DNA of 64,000 bases from Carallia brachiata (Eukaryota; Streptophyta; Magnoliopsida; Malpighiales; Rhizophoraceae): the NCBI GenBank assembly GCA_021464245.1, contig JADCRB010000111.1, forward strand, positions 1-64,000, read 5' to 3'. Both the position numbers and the translations under genes were made by a program. Shown here one piece after another: positions 36,482-46,757 of the stretch; within the stretch, counting starts at the first letter, position 1, and every line of letters begins with the position of its first letter. Under the pieces are notes generated by a model. The model had not been told where the DNA came from. It saw only the letters and a program-made list of their open reading frames with translations, and did no database searches.

Positions 36482-39400
36482 GTTGGATGGAGAAATTCAA
36501 AGTAAAAGCCTCCTGGCCAATTTTCTAACCGAATATTTGGAAATTGACTTACAAAATTTGAGCCCACATTTCATCTGGTCTATAATTTAAGCCTATATTA
36601 TATTTAGATTGAAAGTTCAAAGCAAACAACAGGTGACGTGTAACTAAATTATTGAATCCAAAAGTTTTTTTTTTTAATTTCAAAAATAAAAAATAAAGAC
36701 AGTTATTTCAAAGTCTTAAAAAGAATACTGTACAGTAGGTTAGGTAGTTACTTTAAATTCATAAAAAAATAAATTCTACTGTACCTATCAAGGGTCATTA
36801 ATCTCTTTTAAAACTCTATAAAATTAGAAATACGTTTAGTCTTATTTTACAACTCAGGGCGCTCAAACCGGAAGTTTAAGTGATCGCTTCTGCAGTAACT
36901 TCTGGGTAGTGGAATAAAACAATCCCTGTTGTCTTATTTTTAAATTTAAAAAAAAAAAACCACAATGGAATAGAACAATCAAATCCGAAAGTTCAACAGC
37001 AGCAATGAACAGAACAACCCAATTCAGCGGCATACAGATATGGAATTCCTTGCTTGCCGCTGCCTTTCTTGACTCTTGTATTCCTAGACATATTATGTAA
37101 TACAAACATTATAATATCACAAAAAACAATGGCTTTGGACCCCATGAATTGTTATCTCTTAGATTTTTTTTAATATTATTTATTGAGGTATTTACTAGTT
37201 CATAAATTATATAATAAAAAATAATCTTCTACAATTATATTATTACCGTTTTTCATAGATTTAAATTTGAAATCTCTATTTTAACAATTGGAAGTTTTAA
37301 TTGGATGTTTCTTAGACACCCTCCTATATATGTTACTTTCTTTTGTTTTTTTTGGTTTTTTTTTTAATGTGTGTAATTGCAAATCCAATTCTCTTCCTGT
37401 CAACACCTGGACATAATTTTACCTATGCCCCGAATTGCAGTCCATCATGGTTGTTAAAGATGGCATTTATGAGTTTTATTTATTGGCTTGGCAACCTTGA
37501 GAAACAAAAAGGCCATTATCGTTAGCTTATCGTGACATTAACATATGATCTGGAAGAATATTTCCCAATACGTCCGCAGCTCGACAGTTGTGGGTATGTA
37601 TATGTTAAGTGACGTCATGCTGTTAAAAGTCAATAACTGTACAATAAAAAGAATAACAAATTGTACAACACCTATAACAAAATATTCAACAAGACGTCGT
37701 TGCAGATTTTGACAATTTATTGCATATTCTCTATTTTGACAAAAAAAAAAAACTTATATTTTTGAAAAATAATTATTATATATAAACTTATTTTTGTCTC
37801 CTTATATTAAAGAGACAATTCTATCTCTTATATATCAAGACATCTATGTCTCTCATGTTCTCCTCTATATTTTTGTAATTAGACTCTTAATACAAATGAG
37901 TTCATAAACGTTAAAGGTGCTTTCACCATCTGTACATCTAGTTTTTTCTTTTTTTTTTTAATAAGTCAGAAATATTATTATTTCGAATTAAAAAGTGAGT
38001 GTAGCTTAATAAACGTCAGCGCATCATCCAGCCCAATCGTAGTTTGAAGATGGTCGGCCAAGGCCTTCCTGTCAGATTTTGTAAGCACGGCGGCTTCCGC
38101 ACATTTTGGAGTCATCGGGCAATTAAGTAATGTAATTCCACAAGTCAGGGCTTCCAGAATATCACACTTATTATATTATTATTTATATTATATTTTTTAG
38201 CAAAAGCAAGACTTACATAAAAAAAAAAATAAAAAATATACAATTAATCTAATAATTTATAAGAGTTTATATTTTTTTTTACAATATAAAAATTTAAATT
38301 ACTACATATTTCTCGTACTCTCATATCTATGTATCTAAATTTTTTTTTTATTCTAACAATTATACACAGAAATTACTGTGTTGACTCATGATTAGTGGCG
38401 TTAGTCTACTGATTGAATAAAAATTTTTAAAAATAGCTGGTACGACAATAAATAATAAAAAATATTTTGTAAAGAAATAATCTTTAATGTTGTTCATTAT
38501 AATAAATGTTTTTTTTGGAAAAGATCACTTGAATCACCAACCGACCTGGTTGGAGAAAACATCTTTCTCCCCAAAATTTCAAACTTGTGCAATCTTTTGT
38601 CTATTCAGCACTTTCTGGACTGCATACTGTATCATTTTAAAGTCCCATTTTATTTAATTTGATCAATTATTAACTAGTAACCACATAATTCTTTTTGGGT
38701 CAAAAGTAATCAAATGATTTCATTTTCAGTGCGATTTTGAACCTGGAAGCCGTGTACGGACAACATTATTTTCAAAGTGTAACTGTTTATTGTTAAAGTG
38801 TAACTGTATTGAATTTTTTTAAAAAAATAAAAAAAAATTATAAAACTAAAATTTAAAGATAAATAAGTATTACCTTAAAAATTAAAATATAGATTTTACA
38901 TGGTATATCTTAAAATAAAAAAATTCTTATTTTTTCAAAAATAAAAAATTTCCTAACAATAAAACCGGTTGCATTTCCTTGAAAGTGTCCGAAAATACCC
39001 TCTAGAGGTTATGTCCGGCACAAAATCTTTATCCTTTCATTTTATTTATTTAATTTTTTTTTTGTCTTAAAAGAGCTATAGTACAGCTGTTAGGGAAGAG
39101 AGACATGAGAATAATAAGTTCGAGATTTAAACTCCAGACCTAGTGATTAGAGGATAAAATCTTCAACTACTGCAGTTAAAGGCTGTATTTCTATGGAAGA
39201 GAAATAAATGGGGTTTATAGCTAAAGTCCAAGGTGAGGAAAAGAGTGAGCTTTGGAATCAATCGTAATCCAAAAATGGGCTTCGGTTACGAAAATAGGGC
39301 CTGAGAAATATGTAGATGTTGTGGGACAGGGTTCTGGGCTTTCTGGCTGAAGTAACACACGTGTTGATATAAAAGGAAAGTTGAAGGATTAATCTAAAAA

Positions 39401-40348
39401 AATAAAATATACATATTTTACTATATAATTCGGTCATACTATATAAAATATATTTTTTTTAAAAATATTCATATTTTTTGATAAAAATAAAGTGTAAATT
39501 TGTATTGTAAAAAGTGTAACTATCATTACATTATGATCAAATCATATAAAAAAATATATACACCGACTAACATTTTTCAGAAAAAAAAAAGGAATAATTA
39601 CTAGAACACCTGACATATCTCTGCAATTTCTTATCAACGACAGTTTGGTCTTCAAGATTTTGACATTGAAACTTACGCGTTACAATAGGAATATTTTAAT
39701 TTGATTGATTTTTTATATCAGTCAAATTAACTTCAATATTTAATGTGAGTAAAAAAATATTAAAATAAAATTGAGATTAAAAAAGATATTAAAATAAATT
39801 TATGTGGCTCAAAATTATGTATTTGCTATATTAAAAAAAAAAAAGATTGAATGAATATAACCAGACTAATTGCATAAATTTCATTCGGTGGAGGACTCTT
39901 CACAATCTGTCTCCAATAGGATTTTAATGTGCTCAAAATTAATCAACAGTTCCACGGCTACACCGAACCGAATGATTTGAAAATTGCAAATGGGAAAAAC
40001 GAAAACGTTAGGTACACAAGAAACGTACTAAAAGTATTAAATAATAATAAGATATTGAGTTTTCTAAAAAAAAAATTCCGAAAGAAATTTTCTTTTTTAG
40101 CAAATCTCATTTAATATTTTTATTTTATATTTTAAAGTAATATGTATTTAAAACTAAATTTTAATTTGATAAAAAAGTTAATATTATATTACTTTGGGAT
40201 GTTGCTCTGTGCCATTGTTTTAAATCTTTATAATTCATAAATTCCGTCTTTGCAAATCCCCGTAACAAAGAGCTTCCTTTATTATTAGACTGGTTTAGCC
40301 AGTAACCAGCAAACTCTTAAAACAGGATTAATGGATCCAAAGCAGCCA
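36482..40348. other. Spacer between P450-A and P450-B, unit 1
   Basis: AT-rich and without a complete gene. The counterpart in unit 2 is 49,370-53,229. It contains a conserved open stretch on the minus strand (37,978-38,175) listed separately. Homopolymer tracts account for most differences between the two copies. Confidence 0.6.
37978..38175 (-). pseudogene. Unidentified exon-like open stretch
   Basis: This GC-richer island in AT-rich spacer reads open for about 65 codons on the minus strand up to a TAA at 37,978. It has a balanced, protein-like composition (for example NCPMTPKCAEAAVL, then SDRKALADHLQ). It has no start codon of its own in a good context; a preceding AT-rich tract ending in AG could be an old splice acceptor. 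It is present without disruption in unit 2 (50,878-51,075). I do not recognise the family. It may be the last exon of a lost gene, or chance. Confidence 0.35.
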
Positions 40349-42682
40349 TTAGGCGTCAAAGGGCCTCAAAATGACGGGGAGTCCAAATTGGGGTACCACG
40401 GTAAGTTCACCAATTGGGGCATGCTTATACTCAGGAGCCAATGAAAATGAAAACCTCTGCAGAAGAATTACGGCCAGCACCAGCTTGGCTTCCAGCATTG
40501 CAAAATTCTGGCCAATGCAGACTCTTGGACCCATTGAAAAAGCCATCAAAGCATTTGGGTGCTTTGCAGCTTGGGACACCCCATTCATGAACCTCAGTGG
40601 ATTGAACTCGTCCGCATCCTCTCCCCACAATTCTTTGCTCCTGTGAATCATGGCCTTCAATATCGTTACACATGTGTTTTTGGGTATAAAAATGTTGCCC
40701 AGCTTCATATCTTCTGTTGTCTCTCTTGTTGCCTCCGCTGCCGGACCGTACAATCTCAAGGCCTCCAACAGAACCATGTTCACCTGCATCAACAAAAATG
40801 AATTTGACAAACCAACATATCATATGCAAAGCGTGTGGAAATGCCTCGTGTCAGGGGCAAAGAAAAAAAAAAAGGTGGAAATGGTCTGGAACTTTGTTTT
40901 ACGGACCAGTTTTAACTTTGATAGCATGTTGGCATCAGGAATTTTCATCCCACATTCTGTCAACACTTCTTGTCTGACTCTGACTTGCCATTCCTGATGT
41001 GAGCTTAATAAGAAAATGGTCCAAGTTAATAAATTGGCGGTGGTCTCGTGCCCGGCAAAGAAGAACATTTTGCACTCCTCCATGATTTCGTCCTGTTCAT
41101 CTTGGGATTATTGGTATCAGAAGCTTTTAAGGCTTAATCATTAAACCAGTAGATCGTTCTCCATAGTCTTCTGATGACTTCAACCTCTTTTCTATGACTT
41201 GTCTCAGTGATTCCTTTATTTGCTTGTCTAGCTTCCATATCTTAAAATTTGATGGAATGGGTAAATACCTGCATAAGATAGTAATGGGTTAATTAATGGG
41301 AAAAAAACGAATAATTTGGATGAGAGATTGCTTTGGAAGATGGCAATTACTGGCTTCCAGGGATGAACATGTTATTCACTGAAACTACACAACATTTTTT
41401 AAGCTCTTCCATTGCTGCAAAGGCTTCTTTCGCGTGACTATAACTACTGCCAAAGGCTGTACGAGCGATTATATCAGCTGTAAGCTTTTGAAATTCTTGG
41501 TTCATAAAAATATTGGCACTTCTGTTCCCAGCTGCATTGATCATACTTTGCCATTCGGCAAGCATATTTGTTGCAGATTCTGCCATTCTCTTTACCATCT
41601 CCTGACAAAACCAATAGCAATAAACAAGCAAATTAACTCAACATAGAAAAAGAAAAAAAAAATCTTGGGAGCTTTGCCCAGAGAGTTTCAAAGTGTTCCA
41701 AAGTAATATGACGTCTGATGATAAAATTTAAAAAAATAAAAAAAATAGATAAACTATTAGATATCGTTAGATACTATCAACTTATACTCTAGTTTGAATT
41801 ATTAGAGTTGGTAAGCATGAGACCTTCAGCTTGTCGGTGGTGAAGGCGGGATTCAGAATCCTTCTATGCGTGGCCCACTCTGATCCATTTATTACGGCCA
41901 ATCCATTCCCTATTAGTGTTAATAGCATTGGTCTGATCTCGGGTTTGACGTAAAAACGGAACTTGTTCGATAATATTGCTTTAGCTTGCTCGGGGTCCGA
42001 AATTGTGAGTCTTGGCTGCATTCCATACCAAAATAGCATTGTCCCTCCTGTGGTTTTACAAACTATACTGTAAATGGCACTCCCATAGCTAACAGTAAAT
42101 CATAGAGGAGATTAAGTAAAACATCATGGATTTTTCGATTTGGACCCTGCTGTAGGTACTGAGGTACCTGCACCAACTCAATACAACATTATTTTTTTAT
42201 ATATATATCAAATTAAAACTTAAATCTAGATGAGTATTATTTTGAACAAAATTTTTTTTCTTAAAACAGTACAATAAAAATATTATATTTTAATGAAGTT
42301 GTATACCTATTTGCTGTATCATTTCCCTTTCGGTTTTGCAATTAAAAACTAAAGCCTTTACGTTAACAGTGAGGGGGGGAAGTGTGGAGGAAGAAACTGA
42401 CCATATTCTTGGGACCATTTGGAATAGTGGGGAACAACTTTCTGAAGGATATCATTAGAGTTGGCGTCCAAATCCAGAACCATTTGATATGCTTTGTGCT
42501 TCAGCTTCTTTATCTCATCAAGAGAACCAGACAGCAACTTGTAAGGTGGTCCTCTGATGCCTTGCTCCTCAAATGTTTTGGTCAAAATATATGGCCTCCA
42601 TGACAATTTTAAACACTTTCCAAATTTCTATCATGAAAACAACTAACAGAGCTACCAGTATGAGGCCGAATAAAGCACCCAT
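40349..42682 (-). pseudogene. CYP709B: Cytochrome P450, CYP709B-type (B, unit 1), frameshifted
   Basis: A paralogue of P450-A with the same five-exon layout: 42,402-42,682, 41,824-42,047, 41,351-41,601, 40,907-41,268, 40,349-40,783. Compared with the intact copy at 53,230-55,565, exon 1 lacks 2 bp before the WRPY motif (near 42,600). Exon 4 has a 1-bp insertion, three 1-bp losses and one 3-bp loss within about 80 bp (41,090-41,170), net minus 5, creating an in-frame stop. Exon 5 has one extra Leu codon. The motifs AGHETT, EALR and [10 protein letters not shown] are still present in separate frames. No full P450 can be made from this sequence as written. The disruptions are clustered, so consensus error should be excluded before calling it dead. 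Confidence 0.88.
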
Positions 42683-42745
42683 ATTTAGATTAAGTCTAAA
42701 AGTTAACAAGTAGAATTGTGAAAAAATTTCTAGCCATGGCATTGG

Positions 42746-42753
42746 CTTATATA
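42746..42753 (-). promoter_or_regulatory. TATA box of P450-B, unit 1
   Basis: TATATAAG on the minus strand. It decides the start codon: an in-frame ATG at 42,737 lies only about 10 bp downstream of it and would be outside the transcript, so the ATG at 42,682 (MGALFGLIL) is the likely start, with a ~40-nt leader. Confidence 0.65.
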
Positions 42754-43501
42754 GATGGAGTGACAATGTTGTAGACAAATGTATTTATGACACAGATAAG
42801 ACCACATCTTCTTTGATAAAATTTTGGTTAATGTCATTACTAACTTCCTTTTATGTTCAAATTGTTGGGATAAAGGAGGGAATTTGACTACTTGAATGAG
42901 TCAACATTGAACAGTCTTCTAGAAGAGGTTACCCTATCTTTCATGCCTTGGTGATTTGGCAACATATTCTAGACATGTTTTGTTTGCCAATATAACAAGA
43001 GTCCTGCTATTTAGTTTAACTTTAATAATATACAGGAAGTGCGAAGTCTATATATCTATTTTTTTTGTTAATTTAATTATTTAGCAATTCATATCATTGC
43101 GTATTTACATATTCTTCTTTAAGATTAGGAGTGAAGATACAACTGTTGAATACTACATCCGGACCATGCATTCATACTAAAGTGTGGGTACCTAAAAAAT
43201 GCAAGCACTTACTAATTTAGTATAAATAAATTAAAAATTATGAAATAAAAAATTCTAAAACTAAATGAGTGTTGCTCTAGAATTTAAAGTGTAAATCCTA
43301 TAAGATATATGCTAAAAAAAATTTTTTTTCTTTCAAAAATTTTTTTCTTTCAAAATTTTTTTTCTGGAAAAATTTAATACAGCTGCATTTTTAATACAAT
43401 TGGTTGCATTTTGTGGCTAATATGTGAACAACGCGTTCAAACGGTAGGTCCAGTGCACAATCTTTGTCGTAAGATTAAATCACCTAAGATTTTTGATATT
43501 G
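42754..43501. other. Upstream region of P450-B, unit 1
   Basis: Non-coding. It contains 'aaaatttttttctttc' repeats near 43,320-43,365 and matches 55,637-56,382 of unit 2 closely. Its part near 42,950-43,000 has a diverged relative at 63,195-63,240. Confidence 0.5.
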
Positions 43502-44025
43502 GAAACTATTACAGGCCAGCAACTAGCCAACTAGCAAAGAACACAATTCTTGTGAATTAAATGGAGAGCACGAGGTCAATATTCGTGTGGCTCGCATGCA
43601 GTATAGAACAACAACTAGGGTCATTGTAATTATTAGTCGTCTTTTGTTTCATCAAAGATAGCCGACTACATTTATTAAGTAAAATACTGTTGATTCTTGA
43701 TATATATTTGTACCATTACTATTCAAGTTCTACAGGTAATAAGAACTGAGATCATTCTTCCCTTGTAATATCTTCTATTCTTACAGGTATCAAAGCAGGT
43801 TGAATCATAGTCCTACTTTTCTTCAAATCAAAGTTTTCTTCACATTAGATTGTCCTTGTTCACCTTTTGAATTCTCTTGATTTACAAAATGACTTTCGAG
43901 AATTCTAAAGCCTCTCAAGAAAACTCTGTTAATTCAAACTTTGATCTGACATCACCATATTTTCTGCACCATTCTGACAATCCAGGAATGGTACTTGTAA
44001 CTCAAATTCTTACAGGTGATAATTA
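43502..44025 (+). mobile_element. Truncated Ty1/copia 5' end (LTR, PBS, gag start)
   Basis: The GAAAC target copy (43,502-43,506) is followed by a 279-bp LTR (43,507-43,785), a primer-binding site missing its first T ('ggtatcaaagc'), and a gag start ATG at 43,889. The gag frame is open to the duplication junction, where a TAA made by the join (44,024-44,026) ends it after 45 codons. It is the same insertion as the longer element at 56,388, carried along by the segmental duplication. Confidence 0.9.
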
Positions 44026-44931
44026 ATCAGTCAGAAAATGAACTTTTTTGAAATTTCATCTTATGGATACCAATAGTTTCACGTATGAAGTAGCTTAACC
44101 ATGCAAAGCACAAAGTGTTGACAATAAAAATGTGACCCCAAGTGCCAAGGGGACCCTGTGGATTTATTGAAATAATGGAATTTCAATTTCTGGCATTGTT
44201 TCTCCCGTTCCTTGGATTTCTGATGATTATGTTCCAGACTGGATCTTAAGGGGGCCGGTGGGTAACGACGGATTCAAGTTAAAGGACTTGCGTCCACGCA
44301 ACTGTTCAGTCCATTTAATGCATTTACTGGGCTGTCTTTGAACTCCCAAAGTTTGTTAATTGAATACCGGCAATGCAAGTTCGTAATCGGCCCAGATCTT
44401 TTTAATGGGCTTCTGATTCTGACTAACCCGATTCATTAAGGATTTAACCCAACTAACATTGCCTTTGACTTTGTTCTTAAAAAAAAAAAAAGACATTAAA
44501 TATTAGTTTAAGTGATTACCGACTATATTAATTAAAGATATAATTGTGCGTTTGAATTTCATCACATTCTTCCTTCTCTCAGTTTTACCCTCCCCCAAGA
44601 CCAAAAAAACAAAAAGAAGAATTAAGATAGCGAAGGGCCTCCGTATGGAAAAAAAAAAAAAAAAAAGAAGAAGTAGAGAAAATGGCCAAATTTATTAACA
44701 AGAGGGTATCAATTAAATGCCTTTCCAACATACACATTAATCATAAAACACATGTTACTAAATTTCACAACATGAGATGCTAGCGAATTCCACAAAACGA
44801 CATATTGCGACGAATAAAAAAAAATATTTATATCATTTAAAAAAAATCAAAATATTAGTATTACTTTTTTTATAAAAAAAAAACATATATCTTCTGTATA
44901 TTCATATTTCCAAGTTGGGGAATGTCTTAAT

Positions 44932-45399
44932 CACTGTTGTCAGAACCGGACCGGATCGGCCGGTCGGACCGGTTGAACCGGGGACCAGTCGGTGGTCCGG
45001 GTCGATTTTGGTAAATTTCGAATGGTGACTCGGACCGGTCAAAACCAGAAAAAACCGGTCAAGAACCGGTAAAAATCGGTGAAAACCGGACCGGTCAATA
45101 AAATTAAAAAATTCATAAATTACAATTTGAGGCCAAATGTTATTTAAATTATAATTTAAGCATTAACTTAATTTAAAAGTTCAATTTAGTCCTAAATCTA
45201 TTAAAAATTTTAATTTCATCCTTAAAATTAGAAAAATTAATATTTAATCACTATTTATAAATATTATTTTTATAATTACTTTTATACACATATATATTAT
45301 TAAATACCGGTTCAAATACCGGTTTGACCGGTTCAACCGGTTGAATCTTGACCAACTAATGTTTTCGGTTCGATGACCGGTCTGGTTTTAACAACCTTG
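44932..45399. mobile_element. hAT-type MITE, 468 bp
   Basis: The left end CACTGTTGTCAGAACCGGAC and the reverse complement of the right end CAAGGTTGTTAAAACCAGAC are matching terminal inverted repeats. They are followed by CCGGTC/GGTTGAACCGG-rich subterminal sequence on both sides and an AT-rich middle. A perfect 8-bp target duplication GTCTTAAT flanks it (44,924-44,931 and 45,400-45,407). An 8-bp duplication with CA...TG ends is the hAT superfamily signature. No transposase is encoded. Confidence 0.85.
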
Positions 45400-45462
45400 G
45401 TCTTAATGGAAAAAAAAAAAAGACCCAATAAAAAAAAAAAAAAAAAAAAAGGAGCCAAAAGA

Positions 45463-45470
45463 GGCGGGAA
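45463..45470 (+). promoter_or_regulatory. E2F-like site upstream of SMR
   Basis: GGCGGGAA, the reverse complement of the TTCCCGCC form of the E2F/DP consensus, lies 162 bp upstream of the SMR ATG in a local GC-rich island. E2F control of cell-cycle genes, including some SMRs, is established in plants; use of this site is inferred. Confidence 0.45.
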
Positions 45471-45631
45471 GCGAGCGTTCCACAGCGCGGAGGGATTAAA
45501 AATAAGAAACAACGGTCAAACTCAAACCAGCCTCGTCTCACTCAGCACCCAGCAACGCCTAGCCAAAGCCAAGCCAATCGAATCCTGGTCCCCATAATTT
45601 AGCTCTCTCAAGATCCTCCTGATTTCCAGCC

Positions 45632-46069
45632 ATGTTGAACCCTAATTCCGACTGCGACCACAATAATCCGATCCCCGCACGAAATTACGGCACGACGATC
45701 TTTTCGAGCCGCCCTATACAAAATCACTACTGCTCCCCAACGTTATCCAAGAAGCTCGAGAAACTTGTTCTCGCCGAACTTCAAGTCGAAGAAGAACAAG
45801 AAGAAGACGAAGCGTCGTCGAATAATCTGACGGTGGTCAGCCCTGTCAGAGAGAACGCCGTCGACGGCGGAGATTGTACGACGCCGAAAGCAAAGGAGCA
45901 CAAGATCCCCGACCCGATGACGTGCCCTCCGGCTCCGATGAAGAAGCGCAAGGCTTTTCTCCTCCCTGACAAAGATAGCGCGCCGAACAAGGTTACGGTT
46001 ACGAAAAGCAAGTTCTTCGCCTCGCCAGAGCTCGACACAGCGTTCCGGATCAATTTTTCGGGCAATTAA
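45632..46069 (+). CDS. SMR: SIAMESE-RELATED cyclin-dependent kinase inhibitor
   Basis: Plant-specific nuclear inhibitor that binds CDK-cyclin complexes and promotes the exit from mitosis into endoreduplication. A single exon of 145 codons, as usual for this family (members are mostly 80-150 aa). Seen: an acidic stretch (EEEQEEDE, residues 53-60); the family core at about 81-106 (CTTPKAKEHKIPDP, then CPPAPMKKRK); and the C-terminal FFASPELDTAF at 129-138, matching the family's 'FF.SPDLE.FF' end. The ATG has a good context (gccATGt), is preceded by a C-rich leader and is followed by a TAA at 46,067. GC content is well above the surroundings. It lies 0.7 kb downstream, on the opposite strand, of P450-A of unit 2 and is absent from unit 1. 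Confidence in the family is good; orthology to a particular SMR is not resolved. Confidence 0.85.
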   Translation: MLNPNSDCDHNNPIPARNYGTTIFSSRPIQNHYCSPTLSKKLEKLVLAELQVEEEQEEDEASSNNLTVVSPVRENAVDGGDCTTPKAKEHKIPDPMTCPPAPMKKRKAFLLPDKDSAPNKVTVTKSKFFASPELDTAFRINFSGN

Positions 46070-46757
46070 AATTCTTTTTCGAGAACTGTAAGGGAAAGGA
46101 AATCGTTGCCGTGGAAATTTTGTTTCAAGAATCATATATGATAGATTAGGTATTAGAGTAACATTACAAATTTCAGCAGTTTTTCCTCTTCCAGCGCTTG
46201 CTTCTTTGTGGAAATTGTATAATACAATAGAATCCAATTACATTGATCGGGAAAAAACAGATCAAAAATGCAATCGATCGATTGAAATGTACTATTAAAT
46301 AGATATAATTTGTAATAAAAAATTAATAAAAAATATATATTAAAATTATTAATTTTTTGTTATAAATAATAATTATTTGATTATATAATTTAATAGGTCA
46401 GATTGTATTGTAATTTTCTCGGTGTTTTTTTGTTTTTCAGGGGTTCATGCCGAATGCGATATTGTATATTTTTATTTGACATTTGCTTGGTCGTTTCCGT
46501 TGGTGTATTCTGAGTGACTTTTTGCCGCTCCTTTCGTTTAAATTTCAAACGGCAAGGCCAGCGGGCTCACTGTGGATGGAGATGGACTGTATTTTCGAAT
46601 ATTTCGTGTAATTCATAGAAAAAAATACAAAAGGGCAAGCACAAACAATACATGATATTATTTATTTGTCTGCATCTCCATATGTGAATTTGCAACATTA
46701 TGAGGAAATTAAACCTTATTTGATAACAGGAATTTTTGTCTGAACAGGCTGTGCGTT

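Larger units (their letters stand above)
32850..44025. repeat. Segmental tandem duplication, unit 1
   Basis: The unit contains P450-A (33,867-36,334), P450-B (40,349-42,682) and the 5' end of a Ty1/copia element. It aligns nearly base for base with 44,020-56,907; coding exons differ by only a few residues. The left edge is marked by TAATTA at 32,850-32,855 and the right edge by TAATTA at 44,020-44,025. Compared with unit 2 it lacks the 1.7-kb SMR segment, and its copia element is cut off. Confidence 0.93.
44678..46402. other. Segment present only in unit 2 (SMR locus)
   Basis: Unit 1 passes directly from 'gaagaagtaga' to 'ttgtattgtaatttt' at 33,513-33,516. In unit 2 these words are 1,725 bp apart. 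The trinucleotide AGA occurs at both edges (44,675-44,677 and 46,400-46,402), fitting a microhomology deletion from unit 1. It also fits, less well, an insertion with a 3-bp duplication. Apart from the SMR gene and the MITE, it is AT-rich spacer. Confidence 0.88.

Noticed and set aside
37343..37525. 60-codon hydrophobic plus-strand frame in the A-B spacer (also at 50,121-50,420)
   Set aside because: The N-terminal part is a T-run translation; no conserved domain, and its length differs between units because of indels.
42683..42778. Upstream in-frame starts for P450-B (for example the ATG at 42,737)
   Set aside because: They lie upstream of or almost on the TATA box; the ATG at 42,682 gives a normal P450 anchor.
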